Shown: positions 33,341 through 41,605 of the stretch, in pieces | Position numbering within the stretch: position 1 is the first letter of the stretch | Layout of the letters: each line of letters begins with the position of its first letter | DNA from: Candidatus Zixiibacteriota bacterium | Lineage (GTDB): Bacteria > RBG-13-66-14 > B26-G2 > WVWN01 | Assembly (NCBI GenBank): GCA_030613505.1 | Contig: JAUWLW010000002.1 | Coordinates: 49,424 to 113,423 of the forward strand | Direction: 5' to 3' | Length of the DNA: 64,000 nucleotides | The notes under the pieces: model-generated | What the model was told of the DNA's origin: nothing | Seen by the model: only the letters and a program-made list of their open reading frames with translations | The model's database searches: none | Program-made: the position numbers and the translations under genes

Positions 33341-34765
33341 TTATTCGCCGGTTTTGTATCGCCAAAACGTTACGCCTCGGCGATAGGTTGTCTTCTCGAA
33401 GTATTCGGCCAACGTCGGCTCGAGTACCTCGGGGGTATCCAGGCCGTCGAGCGCGAACCGGGCTCCGCCGGCGGCGAGGGCTTCCGCCGTTTCTTCGTAC
33501 GTCATCAAGTGGTAGCGGCGACGCTCCGCGGCGCTCAGCCTTTCGCCGACGCGATGCGTGAAGTAGCCGAGCTCCCAACCCGGCAATACCCGCCGCCGGG
33601 CGAGCGCGGCATAGCCGGGCCAGGCGGTGTAGGTCACTTCGTCGGGTTGCGTGCGCTCGGCCAGCAGGCGAGCCGCGGCGTAAACCTCGGCCGGGCCGAC
33701 GAGCTCTTTGCGCGCCCGGTCGAAGGCGACTTTGGCGGCGGGTCGGGCGGCGCCTAAGACGGCCGCGGCGGCCACGACCGCCACCGCGACGGCTTTTTTC
33801 CGCCGCCACAACCACGCGGCGCCCACGCCGGCGGCGGCGGCGAGCGGCGGTACGGCGAGGACGAAGTACTGACGTTGGCTGCTCCCCGGTACGAGATTGG
33901 CAAGTACGATAAGGATGCCGGCGGCGAGGGGGAACGCTAAAATTTTACGCCGTGCCGTTCGAAGGGCCAGAAACGCCGTTACGACCAGAATCGCCGGGTC
34001 CGGCGGCAGCAGGAGGCTCAACGCCGCGGCCCATCGGCCCGTTGCCCCGCCTTCCAGGAATAGCTTGTGTATACCCCAAACGTTAAAGGCGAACGCGTCC
34101 GCCGCGGCGGCGCGGAAATAGACGATTACGGGGGTTAAGGCCAGGAAGCCGACGCACAGCGCGCCGACGGCGGCCGTTCGCCGGCCCGGCTGCGACGACG
34201 ACGAAAGCCAGATACCGAACGCCGCGGCCGGGAGGGTTACTATGAGCGTTAACCGCGCGAGCGTAGCCGCGCCCAGTAGGGCGCCGATAACCAGCGCGCG
34301 GCGGAGGACCGTTTTATCAATATCGCCGGGCCAGAGCCAGGCGGCGACGGCGAACGTTAACGCAGCGGCAGCAGGCGCGTACGTTTTGACCGGAACGAGC
34401 CACGTGAGCGTAAGCGACGACGAAGCAAAGAAAACGATGGCGAAGAACGACGCCGGCCCGCCGAAGCGGCGGGCGACCGCGACGGCGAGGAAAGCCGCGG
34501 AAAGGGCGAAGAGGGCGACGTTTAAACCGCGCAGCGCGTAGAGCGAAGGCCCGAAGATTTTTATCGCGCCGGCGTAGTAGAGCGACGCTAGCGGCAAGTG
34601 GGGCAAGGCGAAGTCTCGGTAGGGTAGCGCCCCCTCGGCGAAGCGCCAGGAGGTATATAGCCAGAACCCCTCGTCGCGGTCGACGGGGCGGTACCAGATC
34701 TGCGCTACGGCGAGTACTAATAGGACGGCCAATACGGCCGCGGCGGCGATTTTTTTAGCGTTCAA
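33341..34765 (-). CDS. GT39/ArnT-like membrane glycosyltransferase
   Basis: The 474-residue protein has about ten TM helices. The first loop carries the catalytic Asp-Glu of GT-C enzymes (RPVDRDEGFW). It probably transfers a sugar from a polyprenyl-phosphate donor. The start is TTG at 34765 with AGAGGAG upstream (34774-34780). It heads an envelope-glycan pair with the GT9 gene, driven by a strong promoter at 34790-34818. Confidence 0.85.
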   Translation of the reverse strand: MNAKKIAAAAVLAVLLVLAVAQIWYRPVDRDEGFWLYTSWRFAEGALPYRDFALPHLPLASLYYAGAIKIFGPSLYALRGLNVALFALSAAFLAVAVARRFGGPASFFAIVFFASSSLTLTWLVPVKTYAPAAAALTFAVAAWLWPGDIDKTVLRRALVIGALLGAATLARLTLIVTLPAAAFGIWLSSSSQPGRRTAAVGALCVGFLALTPVIVYFRAAAADAFAFNVWGIHKLFLEGGATGRWAAALSLLLPPDPAILVVTAFLALRTARRKILAFPLAAGILIVLANLVPGSSQRQYFVLAVPPLAAAAGVGAAWLWRRKKAVAVAVVAAAAVLGAARPAAKVAFDRARKELVGPAEVYAAARLLAERTQPDEVTYTAWPGYAALARRRVLPGWELGYFTHRVGERLSAAERRRYHLMTYEETAEALAAGGARFALDGLDTPEVLEPTLAEYFEKTTYRRGVTFWRYKTGE

Positions 34766-34789
34766 CGGTTCGGCTCCTCTCGCCCCGGC

Positions 34790-34818
34790 ATCATAATATA
34801 CGGCGCAACCGCGGTCAA
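34790..34818 (-). promoter_or_regulatory. Promoter of the GT39-GT9 operon
   Basis: On the minus strand TTGACC (34813-34818) and TATGAT (34790-34795) are 17 bp apart. The leader carries AGAGGAG ahead of the TTG start. Confidence 0.65.
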
Positions 34819-34846
34819 GGCCGTGGGCGGCCGCGGGCGAAATCGT

Positions 34847-34875
34847 TTGCGCGGTACGGCTTCATTTGGTATATT
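34847..34875 (+). promoter_or_regulatory. Promoter of the purine permease gene
   Basis: TTGCGC (34847-34852), 17 bp, TATATT (34870-34875). The predicted leader is about 15 nt with no Shine-Dalgarno. It is divergent from the promoter at 34790-34818. Confidence 0.5.
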
Positions 34876-34896
34876 GATGCCGTTTGGGGCGTCGCG

Positions 34897-36339
34897 ATGC
34901 TTGAGCGATTTTTCCATATAAGAGAAAGGGGCTCGACGGTTCGTCGCGAGCTTTTGGGCGGCGTCGTCACTTTCATGACGATGTCGTACATTATTTTCGT
35001 GAACCCGGCTATTCTCAGCGCCGCGGGTTTGGATTTCGGGGGAGCCCTCGTCGCGACCTGTGTCGCCGCGGCGACCGGTACCCTTCTCATGGCCCTCCTG
35101 GCTAATTACCCCATAGCGCAAGCGCCGGGGATGGGGCTCAACGCGTACTTCGCGTACACCGTCGTCCTTATGATGGGGGTGCCGTGGCAAACCGCGCTCG
35201 GCGCCGTTTTCATTTCGGGTATAATATTCACGGTATTAACCGTTTTACGGATCCGCTCGCTCATCGTCGACGCGCTGCCGCCGTCGCTGCGGAAGGCAAT
35301 TGCCGCCGGCATCGGCCTCTTCATCGCTTTCATAGGCTTTGAAAAAGCGGGTTTCATTACGTTGAATCAGGCCACCTTCGTCACGCTGGGCGACTTGACG
35401 CATCCCGCGGCGTTGCTCGCCGTCTTCGGCCTCGTCGCCACCGCCGTAATGTTGGTATTGAAATGGCGGGGCGCGCTGCTCTACGGGATGCTGTTAACGG
35501 CCGCGGCGGCGCTCATATTCGGCCAGATAAAGTACACGGGTATCTTCGCCGTACCCGAGAGCATCGCGCCTGTTTTCGTGGGGCCGCTGAGGTACCTGGT
35601 CGAAGTGGGGCCGCTGCCCACGGCGACGTTGTTCTTGAAGATGGACCTGGCGGGCGCGTTCAACCTGGGCCTACTAAACGTCGTCTTCGTCTTCCTCTTT
35701 ATGGATATGTTCGACACGCTGGGGACTTTCCTGGGCGTGGCGGAGCAGGGTAAATTCCTGGACGAGAAGGGGCGAATGCCCCGCATCAATCGCGCTCTCA
35801 TCTCCGACGGGGTCGCGACGTCGGTGGGCGCGGTTTTCGGAACGTCGACGACTACCTCATATATCGAGTCCGCGGCCGGCATCGCGGCCGGCGCCCGCAC
35901 CGGCCTCGCGAACGTCGTGACCGCGGCCCTCTTCCTGGTCGCGCCGCTGTTCTTACCGTTTGCCAAGATGGTCGGCGGCGGCATAATGGTGACGCAGGGC
36001 GCCCCGCTCGAAGGCGTGCTGGAGGGCGCGTCGATACGCGGCTTCTTCGAGATGACGCGCTTTCTGCAACCTATAACGGCGCCGGCGCTTATCATAGTTG
36101 GTTCTTTCATGTTGACGGGCCTCAAGGACATCCGGTGGAGCGTTCCGGTGGAGGCTATTCCGGCGTTTTTAACTTTGATCGCCATACCGTTTACGTTCTC
36201 GATCGCGAACGGCATCACGCTCGGCTTCATATCGTACCCCGTAGTGATGATGGTCGCGGGCCGGTGGCGTGAGGTGAGCCCGCTGGCGTACGTGCTGGCC
36301 GCGCTCTTCGTCGCGCGTTTGATATTCCTGGCGGCATAA
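34897..36339 (+). CDS. NCS2 purine permease, AzgA/PbuG-type
   Basis: This 480-residue inner-membrane transporter of the NCS2 (AzgA-like) family imports adenine, guanine or hypoxanthine with protons. Characteristic segments are GVVTFMTMSYIIFVNP, QAPGMGLNAYFAYTVV and DMFDTLGTFLGVAEQ, then FGTSTTTSYIESAAGIAAGARTG shared by the family. No purine-riboswitch sequence is visible in its short leader. Confidence 0.93.
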   Translation: MLERFFHIRERGSTVRRELLGGVVTFMTMSYIIFVNPAILSAAGLDFGGALVATCVAAATGTLLMALLANYPIAQAPGMGLNAYFAYTVVLMMGVPWQTALGAVFISGIIFTVLTVLRIRSLIVDALPPSLRKAIAAGIGLFIAFIGFEKAGFITLNQATFVTLGDLTHPAALLAVFGLVATAVMLVLKWRGALLYGMLLTAAAALIFGQIKYTGIFAVPESIAPVFVGPLRYLVEVGPLPTATLFLKMDLAGAFNLGLLNVVFVFLFMDMFDTLGTFLGVAEQGKFLDEKGRMPRINRALISDGVATSVGAVFGTSTTTSYIESAAGIAAGARTGLANVVTAALFLVAPLFLPFAKMVGGGIMVTQGAPLEGVLEGASIRGFFEMTRFLQPITAPALIIVGSFMLTGLKDIRWSVPVEAIPAFLTLIAIPFTFSIANGITLGFISYPVVMMVAGRWREVSPLAYVLAALFVARLIFLAA

Positions 36340-36361
36340 GGCGGACTATAGATTCCTTAAT

Positions 36362-38329
36362 ATGACTAGCGAATTTTCGATACCTCGTGAACGTTTCTAC
36401 GTCGCCGCGGCGGTCGCGCTGGCGGCCTTCGTCGTATACGCCAAGACGCTGTGCGGCGACATCTTTTGGCAAGACTCCGGCCTGTTCAACCGTTCCGTCG
36501 GCCTTCTCGGCAGCGGCGTACCGCCGGGGTTTCCGGGGTGGCATTTGGCGTGTTATCTCTTCGCGATGCTGCCCGGAATAAATCCCATCTTGGGGATGAA
36601 CCTCTTTTCCGCGGTCGCGGGCGCGGCCACGGCCTTTTTCGTCGTCCTCCTCGTTTACGAGCTCGCGGACGGCGGTTGGGCCGCCGCGGCGGGCGCGGCC
36701 GTAGCAGGCCTCGCGTATTCGCTGGCGCCTACGGTTTGGATCCAATCCACGACATGCGAAGTATATACGATGAACATGGCGCTCACCGCGGCGACGATAC
36801 TCGCGCTTTTCGTATGGCGCCGACAGGCCGACGTTCGGTGGTTCTACGTCGCGGCCTTCACGTACGGTATGGCATGTACCAACCACCCCCAACAAGCGGT
36901 CCTGTTGATTCCGTACGCGGCGTTCGTCTTTTGGCAGCGGCGCGACGCCGGCCTTCGCTCCCGCCACCTCTACGCGGCGGCGGCGTTGTGGTTGCTCGCG
37001 ATGTCTACCTATCTTTATTTACCGGTACGTTCCGCGACCGGCGTCGTACAGAATTGGGGCAAACCGGGAACCTTGTACGGCTTGTACTTCCACCTGACCT
37101 GCAAAGAGTTCCAGCACCAAATGTTCAGCGCGCCGTGGGCGGTCGTCGGGTGGCGGATGAAGACCGCGGCCTGGTTGTATTTGGACCAATTCCGGTGGGT
37201 GGGTATCGCAACGGGGGCGGTCGGAGCCGCGTGGCTCGCGTGGCGGCGCCGCGGCGATTTCCTGTATTTCGTCGCGATCGGTTTCTTCACGTTGATCCTT
37301 ACCGTCAACTACCCGTCTTTCGGCTTCCGGGCGTGGTACTTCCCGTTCTATATGTTGACGGCGATATGCGCGGGCGTCGCGGTAACGCGAGTCGGCGAGG
37401 CGTTGGCGAAGTGGCGGCGCGCCGCGACGTACGTATTTTTAGGGCTGGCGGTGGTCGTCGCGCTGTCGCCGGTACTTACGCGTTTCTACCAGGCGGACCG
37501 CACGTATTACCCGTACGTCCGGGATTTTGGGGCGAATTATTTACGTTCGGTGGGGTACGCGGACTTCCTTTTCCTGGGCGAGGAGAACTCCGCGCCCACG
37601 ACCGGCATACAGGCGCTGACGACGTTGGAGTACGCGCGTCCCGATATCTTCTTCGTAGATACCACGGGCAACGCTAATTATTTCGACGTATTCGACTTCG
37701 GCGGCCGGGACCTGTCCCACGCGCCGGTCGACGTAATCGTCAAATATTTCTACGAAATTATGCGGGGCGTTCTCGCGGAGGAACGCCACGATTATTACTT
37801 CCTTTACCCGTACGACTTCGTCCGTCCGTGGGGTTACGGCCTCGCAAAAGACGGCGCGGTTTACCGTGTTATTCGGCGCGGTTCGCCGCCTCCCCGCGAC
37901 GACGTCATAACCCGTTACGTGGTCCGCGGCGTCGACCCGCCCGCCACTTATTTGGACCATTGGGCGCGGGGGACTGTCGGGAATTTTCTCTACGAAATGT
38001 ACCAGCGTTATGAGCCGCGAGACGAAGCTCGGGCCGAAGAGTATTTTGTGCTCGCCGACCGCGTAGGCCGCCGCGCGCACGAAGTGCAACATAATTTGGG
38101 GACCGTCTTTTACCTCAAAAGAGATTACGCCGGCGCCGTTCCCTATTTCGAACGGGCCGTAGTTCTCGAGCCGACCGATTCCTTCACCCGTTATTTGCTT
38201 GCCGACTGTTACCACGAGCTTGGGCGGACGGACGACTCGCGCCGCGAGGTCGAGACCGCGCTGCGGTATAAGCCGGGTTACGGGCCGGCGACGTTTACGC
38301 TGGAAACGGGTTCCTTCATCAAGTGGTAA
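36362..38329 (+). CDS. DUF2723 membrane glycosyltransferase-like protein with C-terminal TPRs
   Basis: The 655-residue protein begins with a polytopic DUF2723 domain (DSGLFNRSVGLLG, GFPGWHLACY, TTCEVYTMN, TNHPQQ), a family classed with PMT/GT39-type GT-C enzymes. After about residue 560 come two or three tetratricopeptide repeats (VQHNLGTVFYLKRDYAGAVPYF, YLLADCYHELG). It probably glycosylates proteins or lipids from polyprenyl donors. A possible promoter (TTCCTG, 16 bp, TATAGA at 36347-36352) lies directly before the ATG. The stop overlaps the ksgA GTG by 7 bp. Confidence 0.85.
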   Translation: MTSEFSIPRERFYVAAAVALAAFVVYAKTLCGDIFWQDSGLFNRSVGLLGSGVPPGFPGWHLACYLFAMLPGINPILGMNLFSAVAGAATAFFVVLLVYELADGGWAAAAGAAVAGLAYSLAPTVWIQSTTCEVYTMNMALTAATILALFVWRRQADVRWFYVAAFTYGMACTNHPQQAVLLIPYAAFVFWQRRDAGLRSRHLYAAAALWLLAMSTYLYLPVRSATGVVQNWGKPGTLYGLYFHLTCKEFQHQMFSAPWAVVGWRMKTAAWLYLDQFRWVGIATGAVGAAWLAWRRRGDFLYFVAIGFFTLILTVNYPSFGFRAWYFPFYMLTAICAGVAVTRVGEALAKWRRAATYVFLGLAVVVALSPVLTRFYQADRTYYPYVRDFGANYLRSVGYADFLFLGEENSAPTTGIQALTTLEYARPDIFFVDTTGNANYFDVFDFGGRDLSHAPVDVIVKYFYEIMRGVLAEERHDYYFLYPYDFVRPWGYGLAKDGAVYRVIRRGSPPPRDDVITRYVVRGVDPPATYLDHWARGTVGNFLYEMYQRYEPRDEARAEEYFVLADRVGRRAHEVQHNLGTVFYLKRDYAGAVPYFERAVVLEPTDSFTRYLLADCYHELGRTDDSRREVETALRYKPGYGPATFTLETGSFIKW

Positions 38330-39144
38330 AGCGGGCGCATAAAGGCCAGGTATTCCTCGTCGACAATGACGTACTGCGGCGCATCGCCGACGCCGCCCGG
38401 ATAGCGGTTGACGACACCGTTCTCGAGATCGGTATGGGACGGGGCGAGCTGACGCAGCATTTGGTGCGGAGAGCTCGCGAAGTCGTTGCCGTCGAGTTGG
38501 AGGAGGCCTTCGTAGATGCCGCGGCGCGTGACTTCGAACGATACGACAACCTCACCATAGTGCACGCCGACGTTTTGGACGTCGACTGGGCCGAGCTGGT
38601 TCCGGAAGGGCGGCGGGTGGTGGTAGTCGGCAACGTCCCGTTTTACATTACCGGGCCGATATTGAAGCTACTCTCGGACCGCCGGGCTCAGATAAGCCGG
38701 TGGACGTTGACGCTGCAGAAGGAGGTCGCCGAGCGCATTTGCGCCTCGCCCGGCGGTAAGGTCTACGGCGGCCTGTCGGTAAAAATGCAGGCGCGGGGCG
38801 AGCCGTATCTCGCGTTCGTGATACCGGCCGGAGCTTTCGAGCCGAAGCCGAAGGTGGACGCGGCCCTCGTAACGTACCGGTACTACGACGAACCGCCGGC
38901 CCGGGTCGTAGATTCGGAACTCTTCGGCTATTTCGTCGACTTCGTCTTCGCCGCGCGGCGCAAGAAGGTCGGCAATCGCCTGGCTACGCTTCTGGGCGGC
39001 AGCCTTTCGGCGGCGGAGGTAACCGCCAAGCTCCGCGAGGCCGGTTTCGAGCCGTCGGCAAGGCCGGAGAACTTTTCGCCGGGCGAGTTCGCCGAACTTT
39101 ACGGATTGTTCGAGCCGTACTTAAACGCTGATGTCAAGGGGTAG
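38323..39144 (+). CDS. rsmA: 16S rRNA adenine dimethyltransferase-like protein (KsgA/RsmA)
   Basis: This S-adenosylmethionine-dependent enzyme of 273 residues dimethylates two adenines near the 3' end of 16S rRNA. Motifs are KGQVFL near the N-terminus (usually GQNFL), LEIGMGRGELTQHL (SAM-binding), HADVLDVDW, and GNVPFYITGPI (usually NLPY). The variants NVPF and QVFL make it a divergent member. It starts with GTG overlapping the DUF2723 stop and ends 4 bp before manC. Confidence 0.88.
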   Translation: MVKRAHKGQVFLVDNDVLRRIADAARIAVDDTVLEIGMGRGELTQHLVRRAREVVAVELEEAFVDAAARDFERYDNLTIVHADVLDVDWAELVPEGRRVVVVGNVPFYITGPILKLLSDRRAQISRWTLTLQKEVAERICASPGGKVYGGLSVKMQARGEPYLAFVIPAGAFEPKPKVDAALVTYRYYDEPPARVVDSELFGYFVDFVFAARRKKVGNRLATLLGGSLSAAEVTAKLREAGFEPSARPENFSPGEFAELYGLFEPYLNADVKG

Positions 39145-39148
39145 TAAT

Positions 39149-40228
39149 ATGGCGGGTGCAAGTAGAGCGGTTTTAATTATGGCCGGCGGTCGGGGTACGA
39201 GGCTCTGGCCGCTCTCGCGCCGCGACCGACCCAAGCAGTTTCTATCGTTGGTTACGGGCCGTACGTTAATCGAGGACGCATACGAGCGCGTCGCGCCGCT
39301 GGTAGATACCTCGCACGTGTACGTGGTCGCCGAGGAAGACATCTTGCTCAACGCGCGGCCGTTATTGCGGGAAATACCGCTGGCAAACTTCATCGCCGAG
39401 CCGGCGGCCCGGAATACCTGGCCCAGTTGCGTACTGGGTACGTTGGAGATCGTGGACCGCCTAGGCTCGAGAGCCACAGTCCTCGTTTTACCGGCCGACC
39501 ACGCTGTCGAAAACGAGGATGCGTTCCGGGAGGCGTTGGCGGCGGGTTTTCGGCGCGCCGAGGAGGGGGCCATAGTCACCTTCGGCGTCAAACCCGACCG
39601 GCCCGAGACCGGTTACGGCTACGTCAGGTGCGGTGAGGTATTGGAGGCCGGCCCGCCGCGCGTACGGCAGGGCCTTGAGTTCAAGGAGAAACCGGGCGAG
39701 GAGACGGCGCGCGAGTACCTGTCGTCGGGGGATTACCTGTGGAACAGCGGCATGTTCGTTTGGCGCGCCGACCGCTTTCTCGAGTCAATGCGCGGATGTT
39801 ACTCGGCGCAGTTTGCTGTAGCGAAAAACCTGAAGAGGCCGCTCGCCGCGGGCGAGACGGCGAAAGTGGCGGATATATACGATAAGCTCGAGGCGACGTC
39901 CGTAGACTACGCCTTTATGGAGAAGTTGGCCGCGTTCGAGGTGGTCGAAGCCGATTGCGGGTGGGACGACATCGGTTCCTTCGACGCGCTCGAGCGTGTG
40001 TTGCCGCGTGACGACCGCGGGAACATAGGCCGGGGCGTCGTCTACCAATTGGAGGGGGTTGGGAACATCGTCCTCGCCGGCGGCCGGCGGCCGGTAGTGT
40101 TGTTCGGCGTGGACAACAACGTCGTCGTCGACGCCGGCGACGTCGTCCTCGTCTACCCGAAGGGGGCGGGGCAGGACGTACGGCGAGTAGTCGAGTTGAT
40201 GAAGAAGGAGCGGCCGGACCTCGTGTGA
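39149..40228 (+). CDS. manC: Mannose-1-phosphate guanylyltransferase
   Basis: The enzyme makes GDP-mannose from GTP and mannose-1-phosphate. The 359-residue protein has the pyrophosphorylase loop AGGRGTRLWPLSRRDRPKQF, the PADH motif, ETGYGYV and FKEKP, and lacks the isomerase domain of bifunctional enzymes. I prefer the ATG at 39149 because AAGGGG lies 8 bp upstream; the ATG at 39131 lies inside ksgA. The product feeds the surface glycan enzymes around it. Confidence 0.93.
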   Translation: MAGASRAVLIMAGGRGTRLWPLSRRDRPKQFLSLVTGRTLIEDAYERVAPLVDTSHVYVVAEEDILLNARPLLREIPLANFIAEPAARNTWPSCVLGTLEIVDRLGSRATVLVLPADHAVENEDAFREALAAGFRRAEEGAIVTFGVKPDRPETGYGYVRCGEVLEAGPPRVRQGLEFKEKPGEETAREYLSSGDYLWNSGMFVWRADRFLESMRGCYSAQFAVAKNLKRPLAAGETAKVADIYDKLEATSVDYAFMEKLAAFEVVEADCGWDDIGSFDALERVLPRDDRGNIGRGVVYQLEGVGNIVLAGGRRPVVLFGVDNNVVVDAGDVVLVYPKGAGQDVRRVVELMKKERPDLV

Positions 40229-40247
40229 TTACCGCTTAACGAGTTGT

Positions 40248-40275
40248 AAAGGCGGGCCTCGGGCCCGCCTTTTTG
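40248..40275. terminator. Bidirectional terminator after manC
   Basis: AAAGGCGGGCC, loop TCG, GGCCCGCCTTTTT: an 11-bp stem with a T-tract in both directions, between convergent genes. Confidence 0.88.
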
Positions 40276-40282
40276 TCGCCGT

Positions 40283-41605
40283 TCAGTGGCTGACCGGTTC
40301 GAGGTACGGGGCGTAGTCGAACGACGGGCTGCGCTCCGCGTCGTGGCAGCGCGTGCAAGTCTTTTCGTTTATAGGGGGCGTTTTAATAGCGGGCGATTGG
40401 GCGTGCCCTTCGCCCGGGCCGTGGCATTCCTCGCAGCCTACGTTTAAACGAGCCGGTTTTTGCCCGGCGACGAAGCCGCCGCGGAAGCCGTAGCCGGTTA
40501 CGTGGCAGCCGATGCACTCCGGGTCCGTCTCGCGGCCGGCGTCTTCGAGGGATGCGTAAGCCGCGGCGTGTGTCGTCCCGCGCCACTGTTTCTTTTGAGG
40601 GGCGTGGCACTCGGCGCACCGGCTCGAGCCCACGTAGATGAAACCGCCCGGCGGCACGTCCTCCGGCGGTTTTAGCAACTTCTTCTCGTCGACGACCTTG
40701 CGGAGCGCGGCGTAATACTTCTCGACCAGTACCTGCGTAGCCTCGTCTTTCGCCGTCTCCCTCGTAACCGGTAAGACGTGGTTTTCGGCCGCGACGACGT
40801 TAAACTCCTCGTCGAGCGTGAGCTTGAGCATGCCGACGTGGCGGTTGCGGCTTCGCGTGTAGACCATCCAGCGGCCTTTGACGTTCTCCGCTTGCGGCGT
40901 CTGGCCGCCGCGATGGCCGGCGACGACGACGTCTATCTCTTTGGGACACTTGGCGGCGAAAGCGCGCGCCTTGTCGACGTTGCCGATATGGGCGAGGCAG
41001 ATGACGACGTCGGCCTGCCGCCCGAGTTCGGACGTCGCCGCTTTGAGGTTCTTTTTATGCGGTTTAACGTCGACGCCGCGGAAATCTTTTCCGGCGACGA
41101 GCTCGGCGTTTAGGAAACCGACGACGCCGACTTTCACGCCGGCGCGGTCGACAACTTTAAAGGCCGGCGCGAACGGTTTGCCCTCCGCGACGACGTTGGA
41201 CGATATTATCGGGATGTCGTTGATTTCGACGAGGTTCTTTAAGAAATCGAGGCCGAAGTTGAAGTCATCCTCGCCCAGGTTAACGGCGTCGTAACCGAAG
41301 GCGCCGTATGCCTCGGCCGAGATTTCGCTTTTTAGGCGGTCCTGTTCGCCGACGTTGGGGCTGAGGAAGTCGCCGACGTCGACGAAGACGGCGTCGGGAT
41401 GGGCGGCGCGGATAACGTTGACGAGCGTGGCGCGCCGGGCCAGGCCGCCGTACGCCAGGAGGTTACAGCCGCAGGACTCGACTTCGGCGCCGCTGTCGCC
41501 GGTATATATAATTACTAATTCGCGGCGCCCGTTTCCTTGGGGCGAAGCCGACAAGGCGCATAGCGCCAGGCCGCAAACCAGAGCCGTTCTGAGCTGCGAA
41601 TACAT
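40283..41605 (-). CDS. Tetraheme cytochrome c fused to a degenerate metallophosphatase
   Basis: The 440-residue exported protein has a signal peptide (residues 1-22), a 5'-nucleotidase/UshA-like metallophosphatase domain (about 28-300) and a C-terminal cytochrome c554-like region with four heme sites (CAECH, CIGCH, CEECH, CTRCH). Metal-ligand motifs are altered: the usual NDxHG start reads TGDSGAE, and GNHE reads GEDD. ESCGCN near residue 45 is typical of this cytochrome-linked group. It may be a redox protein that keeps the phosphatase fold only as a scaffold. Its ATG follows directly on the GHL10 hydrolase stop (TAAATG). Confidence 0.85.
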   Translation of the reverse strand: MYSQLRTALVCGLALCALSASPQGNGRRELVIIYTGDSGAEVESCGCNLLAYGGLARRATLVNVIRAAHPDAVFVDVGDFLSPNVGEQDRLKSEISAEAYGAFGYDAVNLGEDDFNFGLDFLKNLVEINDIPIISSNVVAEGKPFAPAFKVVDRAGVKVGVVGFLNAELVAGKDFRGVDVKPHKKNLKAATSELGRQADVVICLAHIGNVDKARAFAAKCPKEIDVVVAGHRGGQTPQAENVKGRWMVYTRSRNRHVGMLKLTLDEEFNVVAAENHVLPVTRETAKDEATQVLVEKYYAALRKVVDEKKLLKPPEDVPPGGFIYVGSSRCAECHAPQKKQWRGTTHAAAYASLEDAGRETDPECIGCHVTGYGFRGGFVAGQKPARLNVGCEECHGPGEGHAQSPAIKTPPINEKTCTRCHDAERSPSFDYAPYLEPVSH

